Shown here in pieces: positions 1-10,808 of a stretch of 64,000 nt of DNA. The DNA comes from Paenibacillus dakarensis. Its GTDB lineage: Bacteria > Bacillota > Bacilli > Paenibacillales > Paenibacillaceae. The stretch lies in NCBI RefSeq assembly GCF_001373415.1, contig NZ_CDSE01000007.1, positions 62,001 through 126,000 on the forward strand, in the 5' to 3' direction. The notes under the pieces are model-generated. The model was not told the origin of the DNA, did no database searches, and was given only the letters and a program-made list of their open reading frames with translations. Position 1 is the first letter of the stretch. Each line of letters begins with the position of its first letter. The translations under genes and the position numbers were made by a program.

Positions 1-1
1 G

Positions 2-751
2 CGGGATTTGAATCTCGTGTTTCAGCATTATGCCCTGTTTCCGCACATGACCGTAGAAGACAATATCGCATTCGGATTAAAAATGAAAAAAATGCCGCGA
101 TCCCAGATTAAAGAACGCGTAGCAGAAGCCGTAGCGATGACGCAGCTGACACAGCTGCAGGATCGATATCCGCATCAGCTTTCCGGTGGACAACAGCAAC
201 GCGTAGCGATCGCCCGTGCCATTGCCAATAAGCCAAAGGTGCTTTTGCTGGATGAGCCGCTTGGTGCACTTGACCTGCAGCTCCGCAAAAACCTGCAGTC
301 TGAGCTGAAGCATCTGCAACGTACACTTGGCATTACATTTGTGTATGTTACGCATGACCAGGAAGAAGCGATGATGCTGTCTGACCGGATCGTGATTATG
401 AATAACGGGAAGGTTGAACAGGTCGGCACACCGCGTGAAATTTACGCCAAGCCGAAGACCCTGTTCGCTGCCACCTTTGTAGGAGAGAATAATATTTTCT
501 CTTCGCGCGAAGGGCTTTTTGCTGTTCGTCCTGAAAAAATCTATCCTCAGCGCGGCCCGGGCGGCAAGAAGACGGGTGTGATTGAGGATGTTCAGTATCT
601 GGGTAACGTGCATAAGCTTAAAGTGCAGCTTGAGGATGAACCGATGAGCGTAACCATTGCTCTGGATTTTACAGATGATGAGCCTTGGGAAGTCGGTGAA
701 AGAATCGGCCTGAATTGGGACGCGAGAGATGAGGTGGCTATCGGGTCATGA
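2..751 (+). CDS. potA: Spermidine/putrescine ABC transporter ATP-binding protein PotA (5' partial)
   Basis: ATPase that drives polyamine import through PotB/PotC at the inner face of the membrane. The window opens inside the gene, at the Q-loop ([16 protein letters not shown]), so the Walker A region is outside. Seen here are the ABC signature LSGGQQQR, Walker [13 protein letters not shown] and the switch histidine in [11 protein letters not shown]-terminal regulatory region of the TOBE type follows ([10 protein letters not shown] onward), as in PotA/CysA-type ATPases. The stop overlaps the potB start by 4 nt (ATGA), which suggests translational coupling. Roughly the first 100 residues are missing. 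The polyamine assignment rests on the potBCD neighbours, since the ATPase alone would fit other Fbp/Pot-type importers. Confidence 0.93.
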   Translation, partial: RDLNLVFQHYALFPHMTVEDNIAFGLKMKKMPRSQIKERVAEAVAMTQLTQLQDRYPHQLSGGQQQRVAIARAIANKPKVLLLDEPLGALDLQLRKNLQSELKHLQRTLGITFVYVTHDQEEAMMLSDRIVIMNNGKVEQVGTPREIYAKPKTLFAATFVGENNIFSSREGLFAVRPEKIYPQRGPGGKKTGVIEDVQYLGNVHKLKVQLEDEPMSVTIALDFTDDEPWEVGERIGLNWDARDEVAIGS

Positions 752-1599
752 GTAAATCCAAATTCCTCCTGACTCCTGTGCTTCTGTGGCTCTCCCTGTT
801 TCTAATTGTGCCTATGCTGATCGTGGTCGGGATATCGTTTCTGCAGCGTGATGCGTTAGGAAACATTGTGTTTTCTTTCAGTCTGGAAGGATACAAGACG
901 TTTTTTGATCCGCTGTACCTCGGGATTTATTGGGATACACTCGTCTTATCCATACTAACTACAATAATCTGCCTGGCGGTCAGCTATCCGCTGGCTTACT
1001 ATATAGCCAACGCATCCCCGCGTATCCAGACATGGGGACTGATCTTGATTACGGTGCCGTTCTGGATCAACTTCTTGATACGGACATACGCTTGGGTGCT
1101 TCTGCTTCGGACACAAGGGGTTGTAAACAATCTTCTGATCTATTTGGGATGGATTGATGAACCTCTGCAGATGCTGTATACCAAAGGCGCAGTACTCCTG
1201 GGCATGGTATATAACTTTATTCCGTTCATGGTGCTTCCGATATATGTAGCACTGGAGCAGATGGACAAGCGTCTGCTGGATGCAGCGAGTGATTTAGGGG
1301 CATCGAAATGGAATGCCTTCCGTCACATTACCCTGCCTCAGAGCAAATCGGGTATTATGACCGGATCCATTCTGGTATATGTATCTACGGCAGGGATGTT
1401 CGTCGTAACAGACATTCTCGGCGGCGCGAAGTCCGCGATGATTAGTAATATTATTCAGTCGCAGTTCCTAGGTGCACGCAACTGGCCATTCGGAGCTGCA
1501 TTGTCCGTTATTTTTGTGATTACCTCGCTGGTGTTAGTCTTACTGTTTAACAGGGCTATGCAGGCCCGTCACCAACGCGTAAAGGAGGGGAGAGCGTGA
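748..1599 (+). CDS. potB: Spermidine/putrescine ABC transporter permease PotB
   Basis: One of the two membrane subunits of the polyamine importer. The 283 residues contain about six hydrophobic segments, beginning with an N-terminal helix (residues 5-29). An EAA-type loop that docks on PotA is visible near residues 175-200 (DAASDLGAS then HITLPQ). The segment [16 protein letters not shown] is typical of PotB/PotH permeases. The ATG start overlaps the potA stop and the stop overlaps the potC GTG start, so potA, potB and potC form one translationally coupled unit. Confidence 0.94.
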   Translation: MSKSKFLLTPVLLWLSLFLIVPMLIVVGISFLQRDALGNIVFSFSLEGYKTFFDPLYLGIYWDTLVLSILTTIICLAVSYPLAYYIANASPRIQTWGLILITVPFWINFLIRTYAWVLLLRTQGVVNNLLIYLGWIDEPLQMLYTKGAVLLGMVYNFIPFMVLPIYVALEQMDKRLLDAASDLGASKWNAFRHITLPQSKSGIMTGSILVYVSTAGMFVVTDILGGAKSAMISNIIQSQFLGARNWPFGAALSVIFVITSLVLVLLFNRAMQARHQRVKEGRA

Positions 1600-2402
1600 A
1601 GAAACGAAATCACCCCTTGCTCGGGATTCACTCATTCCTGATGATGGCGTTCATCTATATACCGATCATTATGATCATCATATATTCCTTTAACGACACG
1701 CGTCTGAGCGGTAACTGGGAAGGCTTTACGTTTGACTGGTACGTGTCGCTGTTCAACAACCGAAATGTGATGGAAGCGCTAATGAACAGCTTAACCGTTG
1801 CTGTCATTTCAACCATTGTATCGACAGCTCTCGGCACCTTGGCGGCATTATCGCTTCGCAAATTAGGGAGAAAAGGCCGGAGTGGGATGAATGGACTCCT
1901 GTACCTGCCGGTCATCATTCCGGACATTATTATGGGTATTTCCCTCCTGGTGCTGTTTAGTCAGCTGGGAATGGAAACAGGCAAGACCACGATCATTATT
2001 GCGCATATCACATTCAGTTTGTCTTATGTATACGTCGTAGTGACGGCTCGCCTGGCGAATATGGGTAAGCAGCTGGAGGAAGCTGCGCAAGATCTTGGCG
2101 CTTCCCGGTGGCAGACATTCCGTCATGTCACGCTGCCTCAGATCTCGCCTGGTATTATCTCCGGTGCCTTGATTGCGTTCACGCTGTCGCTGGATGACTT
2201 TATGGTCAGCTTCTTCGTGGCTGGGCCAAGCTCAACCACGCTGCCGATCTACATTTACGCTCAGGTCAAACGCGGCATTTCCCCTGAAATTAACGCGCTG
2301 TGTACGCTGCTTATACTGGTCAGCGTGACCTTGATTCTGCTAGCACAATATGTGCTTAACCGCGGCAAGGGACAGAAGAAACACAAGACACTGCCGATTT
2401 AA
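1596..2402 (+). CDS. potC: Spermidine/putrescine ABC transporter permease PotC
   Basis: Second membrane subunit of the polyamine importer, 268 residues with about six hydrophobic segments. The EAA loop is clear (EEAAQDLGASRW then HVTLPQISPG), as is the PotC/PotI-like segment SLDDFMVSFFVAGP. The start is GTG, 4 nt inside potB, with AAGGAGGGG 8 nt upstream. A 73-nt gap separates it from potD. No terminator is visible in that gap, so all four genes probably share a transcript. Confidence 0.94.
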   Translation: MKKRNHPLLGIHSFLMMAFIYIPIIMIIIYSFNDTRLSGNWEGFTFDWYVSLFNNRNVMEALMNSLTVAVISTIVSTALGTLAALSLRKLGRKGRSGMNGLLYLPVIIPDIIMGISLLVLFSQLGMETGKTTIIIAHITFSLSYVYVVVTARLANMGKQLEEAAQDLGASRWQTFRHVTLPQISPGIISGALIAFTLSLDDFMVSFFVAGPSSTTLPIYIYAQVKRGISPEINALCTLLILVSVTLILLAQYVLNRGKGQKKHKTLPI

Positions 2403-2475
2403 GCGGAGCGAACCGTTTTTCGGATATATTTATTTTTAAAATATTAGGTTAGGTGGAAAGAGAGGAGATAGTGAA

Positions 2476-3531
2476 TTGAAAAAATCGAGATGGACCCGTC
2501 TGCTGCTGGCAGGTATGATCGCAGCAATGTCGTTAACAACCTTGGCTGCCTGTGGAGGCTCTGATAAGGAAACCTTGCACATTTACAGCTGGGCTGATAA
2601 CTTCGATCCAGAAGTGCTGAAGGATTTTGAGAAAGAGTATAACGTCAAGGTAACGTACGACAATTACGCGAACAATGAGGATCTGCTGGCTAAGATTAAG
2701 GCAGGCGGAGGCGGGTATGACCTGATCCAGCCTTCCGACTATATGGTAAAGACCATGATTAACATGGATTTGCTGGAGCCGCTGGACAAGAATAATATCC
2801 CGAACATCGATAATATTTCAGATGCATTTAAAAATCCCGAGTTTGACCCGGGCAATAAATACTCGGTTGTTTATATGACCGGTGTAACGGGAATCGCATA
2901 TAACAAGAAGTATGTTAAGGAAGAGATTAAGAGTTGGGAAGATCTCTGGAATCCGGCATACAAAGGTAAAGTGCTGCTGCTTGATGACAATCGTGAAATG
3001 ATCGGTATGGCACTCAAGAAGCTGGGTAAATCCAACAGCTCCACGGATGCAGCAGAGATTGAAGCAGCTGTCGGTGAACTGAAGACACTTCTGCCAAACG
3101 TTCTGGCATTTGATACAGACAATATCAAGCAGAAGATGATCCAAGAAGAAGGCTGGATTGCTACGGTATGGTCCGGTGATGCTTCCTTTATTGCGAAGGA
3201 GAACCCGGATGTAGCGTATGTTGTACCGGAAGAAGGAGCAACGATCTTCTCTGACAACTACGCAATTCCAAAAGGTGCTAAAAACAAGGCGCTGGCAGAG
3301 AAGTTTATTAACTACATGCTGGATCCGAAGGTAAGTGCGAAGAACTATGAGTTCATCGGCTACAGCAATCCGAACAGCAAAGCGATGGAATTCCATAGCG
3401 AAGAGTATCGCAATGACAAAATGATCAACCTGACGGAAGACGAGCTGAAGCGCACAGAATGGCTTGGCGATGTCGGAGAGAGCCTCCAAATTTATGACCG
3501 TTACTGGACGGAACTGAAGAGCGGAAGATAA
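2476..3531 (+). CDS. potD: Spermidine/putrescine-binding lipoprotein PotD
   Basis: Extracellular substrate-binding protein that delivers polyamines to PotBC. The start is TTG, chosen because AGAGGAGA lies just upstream and a GTG five bases earlier runs straight into a stop. Residues 1-25 are a lipoprotein signal peptide ending LAAC, so Cys26 would be lipid-anchored. The mature protein has the PotD/PotF fold signature (LHIYSWADNFDPEVLKDFEK and YDLIQPSDYMVKTM). Total length is 351 residues, normal for the family. It closes the pot operon and is followed by a clear intrinsic terminator. The exact polyamine preference cannot be read from sequence. Confidence 0.95.
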   Translation: MKKSRWTRLLLAGMIAAMSLTTLAACGGSDKETLHIYSWADNFDPEVLKDFEKEYNVKVTYDNYANNEDLLAKIKAGGGGYDLIQPSDYMVKTMINMDLLEPLDKNNIPNIDNISDAFKNPEFDPGNKYSVVYMTGVTGIAYNKKYVKEEIKSWEDLWNPAYKGKVLLLDDNREMIGMALKKLGKSNSSTDAAEIEAAVGELKTLLPNVLAFDTDNIKQKMIQEEGWIATVWSGDASFIAKENPDVAYVVPEEGATIFSDNYAIPKGAKNKALAEKFINYMLDPKVSAKNYEFIGYSNPNSKAMEFHSEEYRNDKMINLTEDELKRTEWLGDVGESLQIYDRYWTELKSGR

Positions 3532-3603
3532 GGGAAGCTGCTTGCAGCAGGTTATCACTCCGGCTTGCGCCCAGACAGGCTTTATGAGCTGCCAGGACGC
3601 GTA

Positions 3604-3658
3604 AGATCTGTAGGACGGACACTTTACAGAAGTGCCCGGTCCTTACAGGTCTTTTTTT
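3604..3658 (+). terminator. Rho-independent terminator of the pot operon
   Basis: A long imperfect hairpin pairs AGATCTGTA...ACACTT with AAGTGC...TACAGGTCT and is followed directly by seven T residues. Confidence 0.85.
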
Positions 3659-3823
3659 ATTGAAATTTCCGGCGTTCCTCTTAACAGAAGATAGTGATGC
3701 CTAAATAAATAGAGTCAAAATTGTCACCATCATTGTTACCTCTCTAGCTAACGTGTTCCATATAATAAAACTGGGTAATAAAGTAAACGGCCATACTTGA
3801 ATATGGAAGGTGAGTGACAAAAA

Positions 3824-4906
3824 ATGAATTATAAAATGAAATATAGTTCGGCAGTCATTGCAGCTGGAGTGCTGCTGGGAGGGCTCGGCTTTAATGGACA
3901 AGCTGCTGATTCTAAGCCAGCGGCTTCACCAAAAGCAGCGGTATCCGCTCAGCAGGCAGCGGCGAAGACTGAAGTGGCACTCGAGTGGAACGGAAAGACA
4001 TTATCGCAAACAGGGTTACTGGATCACGGAACAGTTTATGTACCTGCGACTGCAGTTCGGGATGCGCTTGGTATTCCGCTAAAATATAATGCGAAGAGCA
4101 AAGTTTATACCCTGGGGCAGGGCTATAATATATTAAACGCCACAGTATATAGTGCGAAGGAGATTGTATTAACGGTCAATGGATATTATGCGGGGGAACC
4201 GGCAGGCAGAATTGTGAACGGTCGTCTGTATATCCCATATAAAGTGCTGAACCAATACATGGGCATTCAGGGGAAGTGGAGCCCGTCTGCCAAACAGCTT
4301 AGTATGACCGCGAAGAAAAAAAACCCGATTACGATTACGACTCAAACCTTGAAGAAGGATTTTTCGAACGTAACAGCGAGCGTGGATTATCCGGTAATTA
4401 GCGGTTTGAAGAATACAGAGGTACAAGCCAAAATAAATGATGTTTTGAAAAAGAACGCAGAATTTGTCATTTCGAGCGCTGAAAAAAGTGCCAGCGAACT
4501 TCCACCGTCCGGCAATAATTATCCGTATGAGTTTGAGGGTGATTATGTCGTGCAATACAACGCCAATGGTCTGTTAAGTATTACAGCACATGACTTCTCC
4601 TATACAGGCGGGGCGCATGGAATGTCATATCGGAACAGCTTCACGTTCTCGCTCGAAGACGGAGAGCAGAAGCAGCTCGGTGATTTCATCAATATGCAGG
4701 GCAAGAGCAAGCAGAAGCTGAATAACCATGTATTGAAGAAGCTGAAACAAGAGGGCGGATACATTGGAGAGTTCAAGGGAGTGCCTGCGGATGCCCAGTT
4801 TTATTTGAAAGACAACGCTGCTGTTCTGTACTTCCAGTTGTATGAGTACACAGCGTATGCTTATGGATTCCCGGAGTTTGAGCTTAATTTAAAGGAATGG
4901 AAGTAG
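3824..4906 (+). CDS. Secreted stalk-domain protein with DUF4163/DUF3298 (RsiV-like) C-terminus
   Basis: Residues 1-28 look like a signal peptide with an A-x-A cleavage site (GQAA). Residues 45-165 hold two copper-amine-oxidase-N-terminal-like (stalk) repeats, recognisable by HGTVYVPATAVRDALG and NGRLYIPYKVLNQYMG. This domain is common on exported Paenibacillus proteins and thought to bind the wall or surface. Residues 170-360 match the DUF4163 plus DUF3298 pair found in the anti-sigma factor RsiV and in PdaC; the typical GGAHG turn is present. There is no membrane anchor and no catalytic domain, so it is probably a wall-associated or secreted binding protein. The ATG has AAGGTGAG 8 nt upstream. 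The gene stands alone, between the pot terminator and convergent clpP. Function unknown. Confidence 0.8.
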   Translation: MNYKMKYSSAVIAAGVLLGGLGFNGQAADSKPAASPKAAVSAQQAAAKTEVALEWNGKTLSQTGLLDHGTVYVPATAVRDALGIPLKYNAKSKVYTLGQGYNILNATVYSAKEIVLTVNGYYAGEPAGRIVNGRLYIPYKVLNQYMGIQGKWSPSAKQLSMTAKKKNPITITTQTLKKDFSNVTASVDYPVISGLKNTEVQAKINDVLKKNAEFVISSAEKSASELPPSGNNYPYEFEGDYVVQYNANGLLSITAHDFSYTGGAHGMSYRNSFTFSLEDGEQKQLGDFINMQGKSKQKLNNHVLKKLKQEGGYIGEFKGVPADAQFYLKDNAAVLYFQLYEYTAYAYGFPEFELNLKEWK

Positions 4907-4988
4907 AGCAGTAAGGGCTGGACTATTTTTTGCAAAAATGAAAGCTAAGGGCATTCTTCGTTTGCCGGCAATGGAGCGATAAGGCTTC

Positions 4989-5135
4989 TTATTGTCCGGC
5001 GGCGGAGAGTGCTTTTTTGTTGCGGTATATACCAAGGTAATAGCCGAGGATTCCTGCAGCTATAGGTAGAAACACGGCAATGGTGGAAGCTGCTGATTCC
5101 GTCCCCCTCGAGCGTTCCCTGTCTAATGATCCGCA
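4989..5135 (-). pseudogene. Possible remnant of a small membrane protein
   Basis: Reading leftward just past the clpP terminator, one frame encodes ESAASTIAVFLPIAAGILG and then a short YYLGIYRNKK segment before a stop. That is one hydrophobic helix with a basic tail. The frame has no ATG, GTG or TTG start before it runs back into the terminator, so it looks like the 3' end of a lost gene. It could also be chance. Nothing else is seen between 4907 and 5136. Confidence 0.25.
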
Positions 5136-5136
5136 T

Positions 5137-5178
5137 AAAAAAGGGCTAATATCCGCGCCTCGCGGATATTAGCCCTTT
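5137..5178 (-). terminator. Rho-independent terminator of clpP
   Basis: A perfect 15-bp stem (5143-5157 with 5161-5175) with a 3-nt loop is followed on the minus strand by six T residues. Confidence 0.92.
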
Positions 5179-5189
5179 GACTAGTAAGC

Positions 5190-5786
5190 TTAGATGCCTT
5201 GCGGTGGAGTGCTCTCCAGCACTTGGTCGATCAGACCGTATTCTTTCGCTTCAGCAGCTGTCATGAAGTAGTCACGATCGGTATCTCTCTCAATGCGCTC
5301 AAGCGGTTGTCCTGTGCGCTCAGCCAGGATGTGGTTCAGCTTATCACGCATTTTCAGAATGCGGCGGGCGCGGATTTCGATATCCGTTGCTTGCCCTTGA
5401 GCTCCGCCCAGCGGCTGGTGAATCATTACTTCACTGTTTGGCAGTGCGAATCGTTTGCCTTTAGCTCCGGCGTTCAGCAGGAACGCTCCCATGGAAGCAG
5501 CCATGCCGACACAGATTGTGGAGACATCAGGTTTAATAAACTGCATTGTATCAAATATGGCCATACCAGCGGTAATCGACCCGCCAGGACTGTTGATATA
5601 TAAATGGATGTCTTTCTCAGGGTCCTCTGCTGCCAAGAACAGCATTTGTGCAATGATGGCATTGGCAACCACGTCATTTACGTCGGAGCCGAGGAAGATG
5701 ATGCGATCTTTCAGCAATCTGGAATAGATGTCGTACGCCCGCTCACCGCGGTTGCTCTGTTCAACGACCATAGGTATAAAACTCAT
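5190..5786 (-). CDS. clpP: ATP-dependent Clp protease proteolytic subunit ClpP
   Basis: Serine peptidase that forms the tetradecameric chamber of ClpXP/ClpCP in the cytoplasm. The 198-residue protein has the full catalytic triad: Ser98 in GMAASMGAF, His123 in MIHQPLGG and Asp172 in DTDRDYFM. The oxyanion segment INSPGGS is at 65-70. AAGGGGAGG lies 9 nt upstream of the ATG. The gene is monocistronic, with its own promoter overlapped by a CtsR-type operator and a strong terminator, so heat-shock control by CtsR is expected. No ClpX or ClpC gene is in the window. Confidence 0.98.
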   Translation of the reverse strand: MSFIPMVVEQSNRGERAYDIYSRLLKDRIIFLGSDVNDVVANAIIAQMLFLAAEDPEKDIHLYINSPGGSITAGMAIFDTMQFIKPDVSTICVGMAASMGAFLLNAGAKGKRFALPNSEVMIHQPLGGAQGQATDIEIRARRILKMRDKLNHILAERTGQPLERIERDTDRDYFMTAAEAKEYGLIDQVLESTPPQGI

Positions 5787-5844
5787 ATAGAAAAACCTCC
5801 CCTTAAATGCATTCTCATTAAAATACTGTTACCTTATTACCCAC

Positions 5845-5873
5845 ATCATAAACAATTTCAATCCAAAAGTCAA
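5845..5873 (-). promoter_or_regulatory. SigA promoter of clpP
   Basis: On the minus strand, TTGACT (5873-5868) is separated by exactly 17 nt from TATGAT (5850-5845). Transcription would start near 5838, about 50 nt before the clpP start codon. Confidence 0.8.
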
Positions 5874-5884
5874 AGAAAGTCAAA
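5868..5884 (+). promoter_or_regulatory. CtsR operator overlapping the clpP -35 box
   Basis: AGTCAAA-GAA-AGTCAAA is a direct heptamer repeat with a 3-nt spacer. It matches the CtsR consensus RGTCAAA-NAN-RGTCAAA. One heptamer contains the -35 hexamer of the clpP promoter, so bound repressor would block RNA polymerase. Confidence 0.85.
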
Positions 5885-5955
5885 CTATTGGGTAAAAAAA
5901 AGAGCCATCATGGGCACTTTTGGGTAAAACATTATATAGAAGTTTTGAAAAATTA

Positions 5956-6030
5956 TGGCGCGCCCGCGAGGAATCGAACCTCGATCTCAGGCTCCGGAGG
6001 CCTACGTCATATCCATTGGACCACGGGCGC
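5956..6030 (-). tRNA. tRNA-Arg (anticodon CCG)
   Basis: A full cloverleaf is visible: acceptor GCGCCCG with CGGGCGC, T arm CGAGG-TTCGATT-CCTCG, and a 7-nt anticodon loop CTCCGGA. The anticodon CCG is at 5997-5995 and reads CGG arginine codons. The 3' CCA is encoded (TGG at 5956-5958 on the plus strand). It lies upstream of clpP in the same orientation. Confidence 0.95.
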
Positions 6031-6263
6031 AAAATAGCAACGAAGATGATTATACCGCATCTTTTCCTAAAAAACAAGAAGCAGGTCAAAGTTTCTGTTC
6101 CAGTCCCTTTTTTAGATCGCTGAAGCTGGTGCATTGCTGTGCCAAAATTCATATTTTTCCGGCCTGTTAGTTAAAATTTTTGGAAGATTTTTATTTATTA
6201 AAAAGGAAGATTATGTGGGATGAATAAGAATGCCAATAGTTGAGAAATATACATTCGGAGCAC

Positions 6264-6292
6264 TTGCAACCTGCATAAATATTGGTTAGAAT
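6264..6292 (+). promoter_or_regulatory. SigA promoter of the cggR-gapA operon
   Basis: TTGCAA (6264-6269), a 17-nt spacer and TAGAAT (6287-6292). The predicted start, near 6299, falls at the left edge of the CggR operator. From the tRNA to here (6031-6263) nothing else is evident. Confidence 0.75.
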
Positions 6293-6297
6293 AATGG

Positions 6298-6337
6298 TGG
6301 GACTTAAAACGCTTGACTGGGACATTTTGCGACCATC
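6298..6337 (+). promoter_or_regulatory. CggR operator (two tandem 20-bp half-sites)
   Basis: TGGGAC recurs at 6298 and 6318, exactly 20 bp apart, each followed by an A/T-rich spacer and a CGCT or CGAC element. This is the period and layout of the B. subtilis CggR operator (CGGGAC-N6-TGTC, repeated every 20 bp). It sits at and just after the predicted transcription start, which fits repression by roadblock. Confidence 0.75.
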
Positions 6338-6375
6338 GGTAGAAGGTCCAAGACGAAGTTGCGGGAGTGGAAAGC

Positions 6376-7407
6376 ATGCGTAACTTATTGGAATTACAAG
6401 AGCAGCTTCTGCCCGATCTCATGGACATTCTCAAGCGAAGGTATACGATCCTTCATCAGATCATGTTATCCGGATTGGTTGGGCGCAGGACACTCGCAGC
6501 ATCACTTTCAATGACTGAACGTGTGCTGAGGGCTGAGACCGACCTGCTCAAAGCTCAGGGGCTCATTGAGATCGAGACACTGGGGATGAGGATCAGCCAA
6601 TCAGGACAGAGTCTGCTGGAACAGCTCGAGCCATTCATGAATGACTTGTTCGGATTAGCAGATCTGGAGGAGAAGATCCGCGAGGCTTACGGGCTGCGCA
6701 AAGTGGTTATCGTCCCGGGTGATAGTGAGTCTTCAGCCGATGTGAAACGTGAACTTGGCAGAGCAGGTGCGAGAGCACTTTTAAGCTTTGTCCATAGTGG
6801 AGACATCATCGCAGTTACAGGCGGGTCAACGCTAGCCGAAGTGGCTGAGCAGATGACAACGCCGGCAGCGGGGCCGTTAACAGGTTCTTGGTTTGTACCT
6901 GCAAGGGGCGGTTTGGGCGAGAGTGTGGAGATTCAAGCCAACACGATCGCATCCAAGATGGCGAATAAGGCAGGAGCCGAATACAGGCTGCTGCATGTAC
7001 CAGACCTGCTGAGCGACGACGCCTACCAGTCACTGGTTCAGGACCACCACATTAAGGACATTGTTGATGTTATACGCAGATCATGTGTTATTGTTCACGG
7101 TATCGGAGATGCTATGGAGATGGCCCAGCGCCGGAAGCTTGACGAAACTTCTATTAACAATCTGAAGGCAGAAGGAGCCATTGCTGAATCCTTTGGCTAT
7201 TATTTTTCCGAAGAAGGAACAGTCGTTCACCGTATGTTAACGCTTGGGCTGAGACTTGAGGATATTATGCGGGCAGAGAACGTGATCGGCATTGCGGGTG
7301 GACGAAGTAAGGCCAAGGCAATACACGCCGTGCTCAAATTCGGACACGAGGACATCCTTGTAACGGACGAGGCTGCAGCCCTAGAAATTGCCAGGGGGCT
7401 GGACTAA
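6376..7407 (+). CDS. cggR: Central glycolytic genes regulator CggR
   Basis: Repressor of the gapA operon, released by fructose-1,6-bisphosphate in B. subtilis. The N-terminal winged HTH aligns closely with B. subtilis CggR (LLPDLMDILKRRYTILHQI, then GRRTLAASLSMTERVLRAE). Residues about 90-343 are the SorC/DeoR-type sugar-phosphate-binding domain, with VIVPGDS, GDIIAVTGGSTLAEVA and FGYYFSEEG. The ATG at 6376 is preferred; a GTG at 6367 is in frame and would add three residues. It is the first gene of the cluster and is expected to repress itself and gapA. Confidence 0.95.
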   Translation: MRNLLELQEQLLPDLMDILKRRYTILHQIMLSGLVGRRTLAASLSMTERVLRAETDLLKAQGLIEIETLGMRISQSGQSLLEQLEPFMNDLFGLADLEEKIREAYGLRKVVIVPGDSESSADVKRELGRAGARALLSFVHSGDIIAVTGGSTLAEVAEQMTTPAAGPLTGSWFVPARGGLGESVEIQANTIASKMANKAGAEYRLLHVPDLLSDDAYQSLVQDHHIKDIVDVIRRSCVIVHGIGDAMEMAQRRKLDETSINNLKAEGAIAESFGYYFSEEGTVVHRMLTLGLRLEDIMRAENVIGIAGGRSKAKAIHAVLKFGHEDILVTDEAAALEIARGLD

Positions 7408-7495
7408 ACGGCGGACGAAAGAAAGCATATAGCATAATTCAGCTGTACTCAATTTGTTGTCATGACAGGCCTCACCGTCTGTTTTGAATAAATAA

Positions 7496-8527
<1,032 letters not shown>

Positions 8528-8542
8528 TTGATCTGATTTACC

Positions 8543-8584
8543 AATCGAAGAGGGGTTCCTTGTGGCGCTCCTCTTTGATTTTTT
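8543..8584 (+). terminator. Intrinsic terminator or attenuator between gapA and pgk
   Basis: AATCGAAGAGG pairs with CCTCTTTGATT (one G-U) and is followed by a run of six T. It would let cggR-gapA be transcribed at a different level from pgk onward. Confidence 0.75.
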
Positions 8585-8745
8585 ACAAGAAACGCTGTTC
8601 ATTTCTGATTAACAGAAAGACAGGTTTCTGCCTGTATATGTTTTCATGCCAGAGTACTGGGAAGAATAAATAAAAACCGGACTCGAATAAAGAGAGAGCA
8701 GCTAAGCTGTCGGCGAGGAAATAGTTTCTTAGGAGGAACGTGGAG

Positions 8746-9927
8746 ATGAACAAGAAAAGTGTACGTGATGTAGAAGTAAGCGGCAAACGGGTGTTTGTCC
8801 GCGTCGATTTCAATGTCCCCCTCGAGGATGGGAAGATTACCGATGATACTCGGATCCGTGAAACCCTGCCGACCATTAAATATTTGGTGGAAAAAGGCGC
8901 TAAAGTTATTTTGGCAAGCCATTTGGGTCGTCCGAAAGGTCAAGTGGTTGAATCCATGCGTTTGACACCTGCCAGCGAACGTTTGTCTGAGCTTCTTGGC
9001 AAACCGGTAGCTAAAGCAGATGAAGCGATTGGGGATGCAGTAAAAGAGCAAATCGCTAACATGAAGGACGGCGACGTGCTCGTGCTTGAGAACGTTCGTT
9101 TTTATCCTGGTGAAGAGAAGAATGATCCAGAGCTTGCGAAACAATTCGCTGAGCTTGCCGATCTGTTCGTGAACGATGCGTTTGGTGCTGCACACCGTGC
9201 ACACGCATCGACTGAAGGAATCGCGCATCATCTTCCGGCTGTATCTGGTCTCTTGATGGAGAAAGAATTGTCCGTACTGGGCAAGGCTCTTTCTAATCCG
9301 GATCGTCCTTTCACTGCTATCATTGGCGGTTCGAAGGTTAAAGACAAAATCGATGTGATTAATAACCTGCTTACACTCGCTGACAACGTTATTATCGGCG
9401 GTGGACTTACTTACACGTTCTTCAAGGCCCAAGGTTACGAAATCGGTCAATCCCTGTGCGATGATTCCAAACTGGACACTGCACTTGGCTTTATCGAGAA
9501 AGCAAAAGAACTGGGCAAGAACTTCTATCTCCCCGTTGACATTGTGGTTTCGGATGATTTCAGTGCAGATGCTAACACGAAAATCGTTGATATCGACAGC
9601 ATTCCTGCAGGTTGGGAAGGCATAGACATCGGACCGAAGACACGTGAGATTTATGCTGATGTGATCAAAAACTCCAAGCTGGTCGTTTGGAACGGACCAA
9701 TGGGCGTATTTGAAATTGAACCTTTCTCTCATGGTACTCGTGAAGTAGCTCAAGCTTGTGCAGACACAGAAGCTTACACGATTATCGGCGGCGGCGATTC
9801 CGCAGCAGCAGCAGAGAAATTCCACTTGGCAGACAAGATGAACCACATCTCCACAGGTGGCGGCGCATCTCTTGAGTTCATGGAAGGCAAAGAGCTTCCT
9901 GGTGTTGTGGCACTGAACGATAAGTAG
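8746..9927 (+). CDS. pgk: Phosphoglycerate kinase
   Basis: Transfers phosphate from 1,3-bisphosphoglycerate to ADP. N-terminal substrate-binding residues are visible in [19 protein letters not shown] and ASHLGRPKG; the C-terminal nucleotide site shows [12 protein letters not shown] and the end motif [13 protein letters not shown]. The ATG at 8746 has AGGAGG 9 nt upstream; an in-frame GTG at 8740 overlaps that spacing and is not favoured. The 393-residue length is normal. It follows a terminator-like hairpin and precedes tpiA by 127 nt. Confidence 0.98.
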   Translation: MNKKSVRDVEVSGKRVFVRVDFNVPLEDGKITDDTRIRETLPTIKYLVEKGAKVILASHLGRPKGQVVESMRLTPASERLSELLGKPVAKADEAIGDAVKEQIANMKDGDVLVLENVRFYPGEEKNDPELAKQFAELADLFVNDAFGAAHRAHASTEGIAHHLPAVSGLLMEKELSVLGKALSNPDRPFTAIIGGSKVKDKIDVINNLLTLADNVIIGGGLTYTFFKAQGYEIGQSLCDDSKLDTALGFIEKAKELGKNFYLPVDIVVSDDFSADANTKIVDIDSIPAGWEGIDIGPKTREIYADVIKNSKLVVWNGPMGVFEIEPFSHGTREVAQACADTEAYTIIGGGDSAAAAEKFHLADKMNHISTGGGASLEFMEGKELPGVVALNDK

Positions 9928-9944
9928 TAAAATTTTTGTGGAAG

Positions 9945-9978
9945 GGCTGTTACCTTTTGAGAAAGCTCGGTAACAGTC
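9945..9978 (+). other. Intergenic hairpin between pgk and tpiA
   Basis: GGCTGTTACC pairs with GGTAACAGTC (one G-U) around a 14-nt loop that can itself close as GAG-AAAG-CTC. There is no T tract, so it is more likely an mRNA stability or processing element than a terminator. Confidence 0.5.
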
Positions 9979-10024
9979 GATTCTACTTGTATAGAGTGAA
10001 TTAACGCAAAGAAGCGGACCCTGA

Positions 10025-10807
<783 letters not shown>

Positions 10808-10808
10808 G

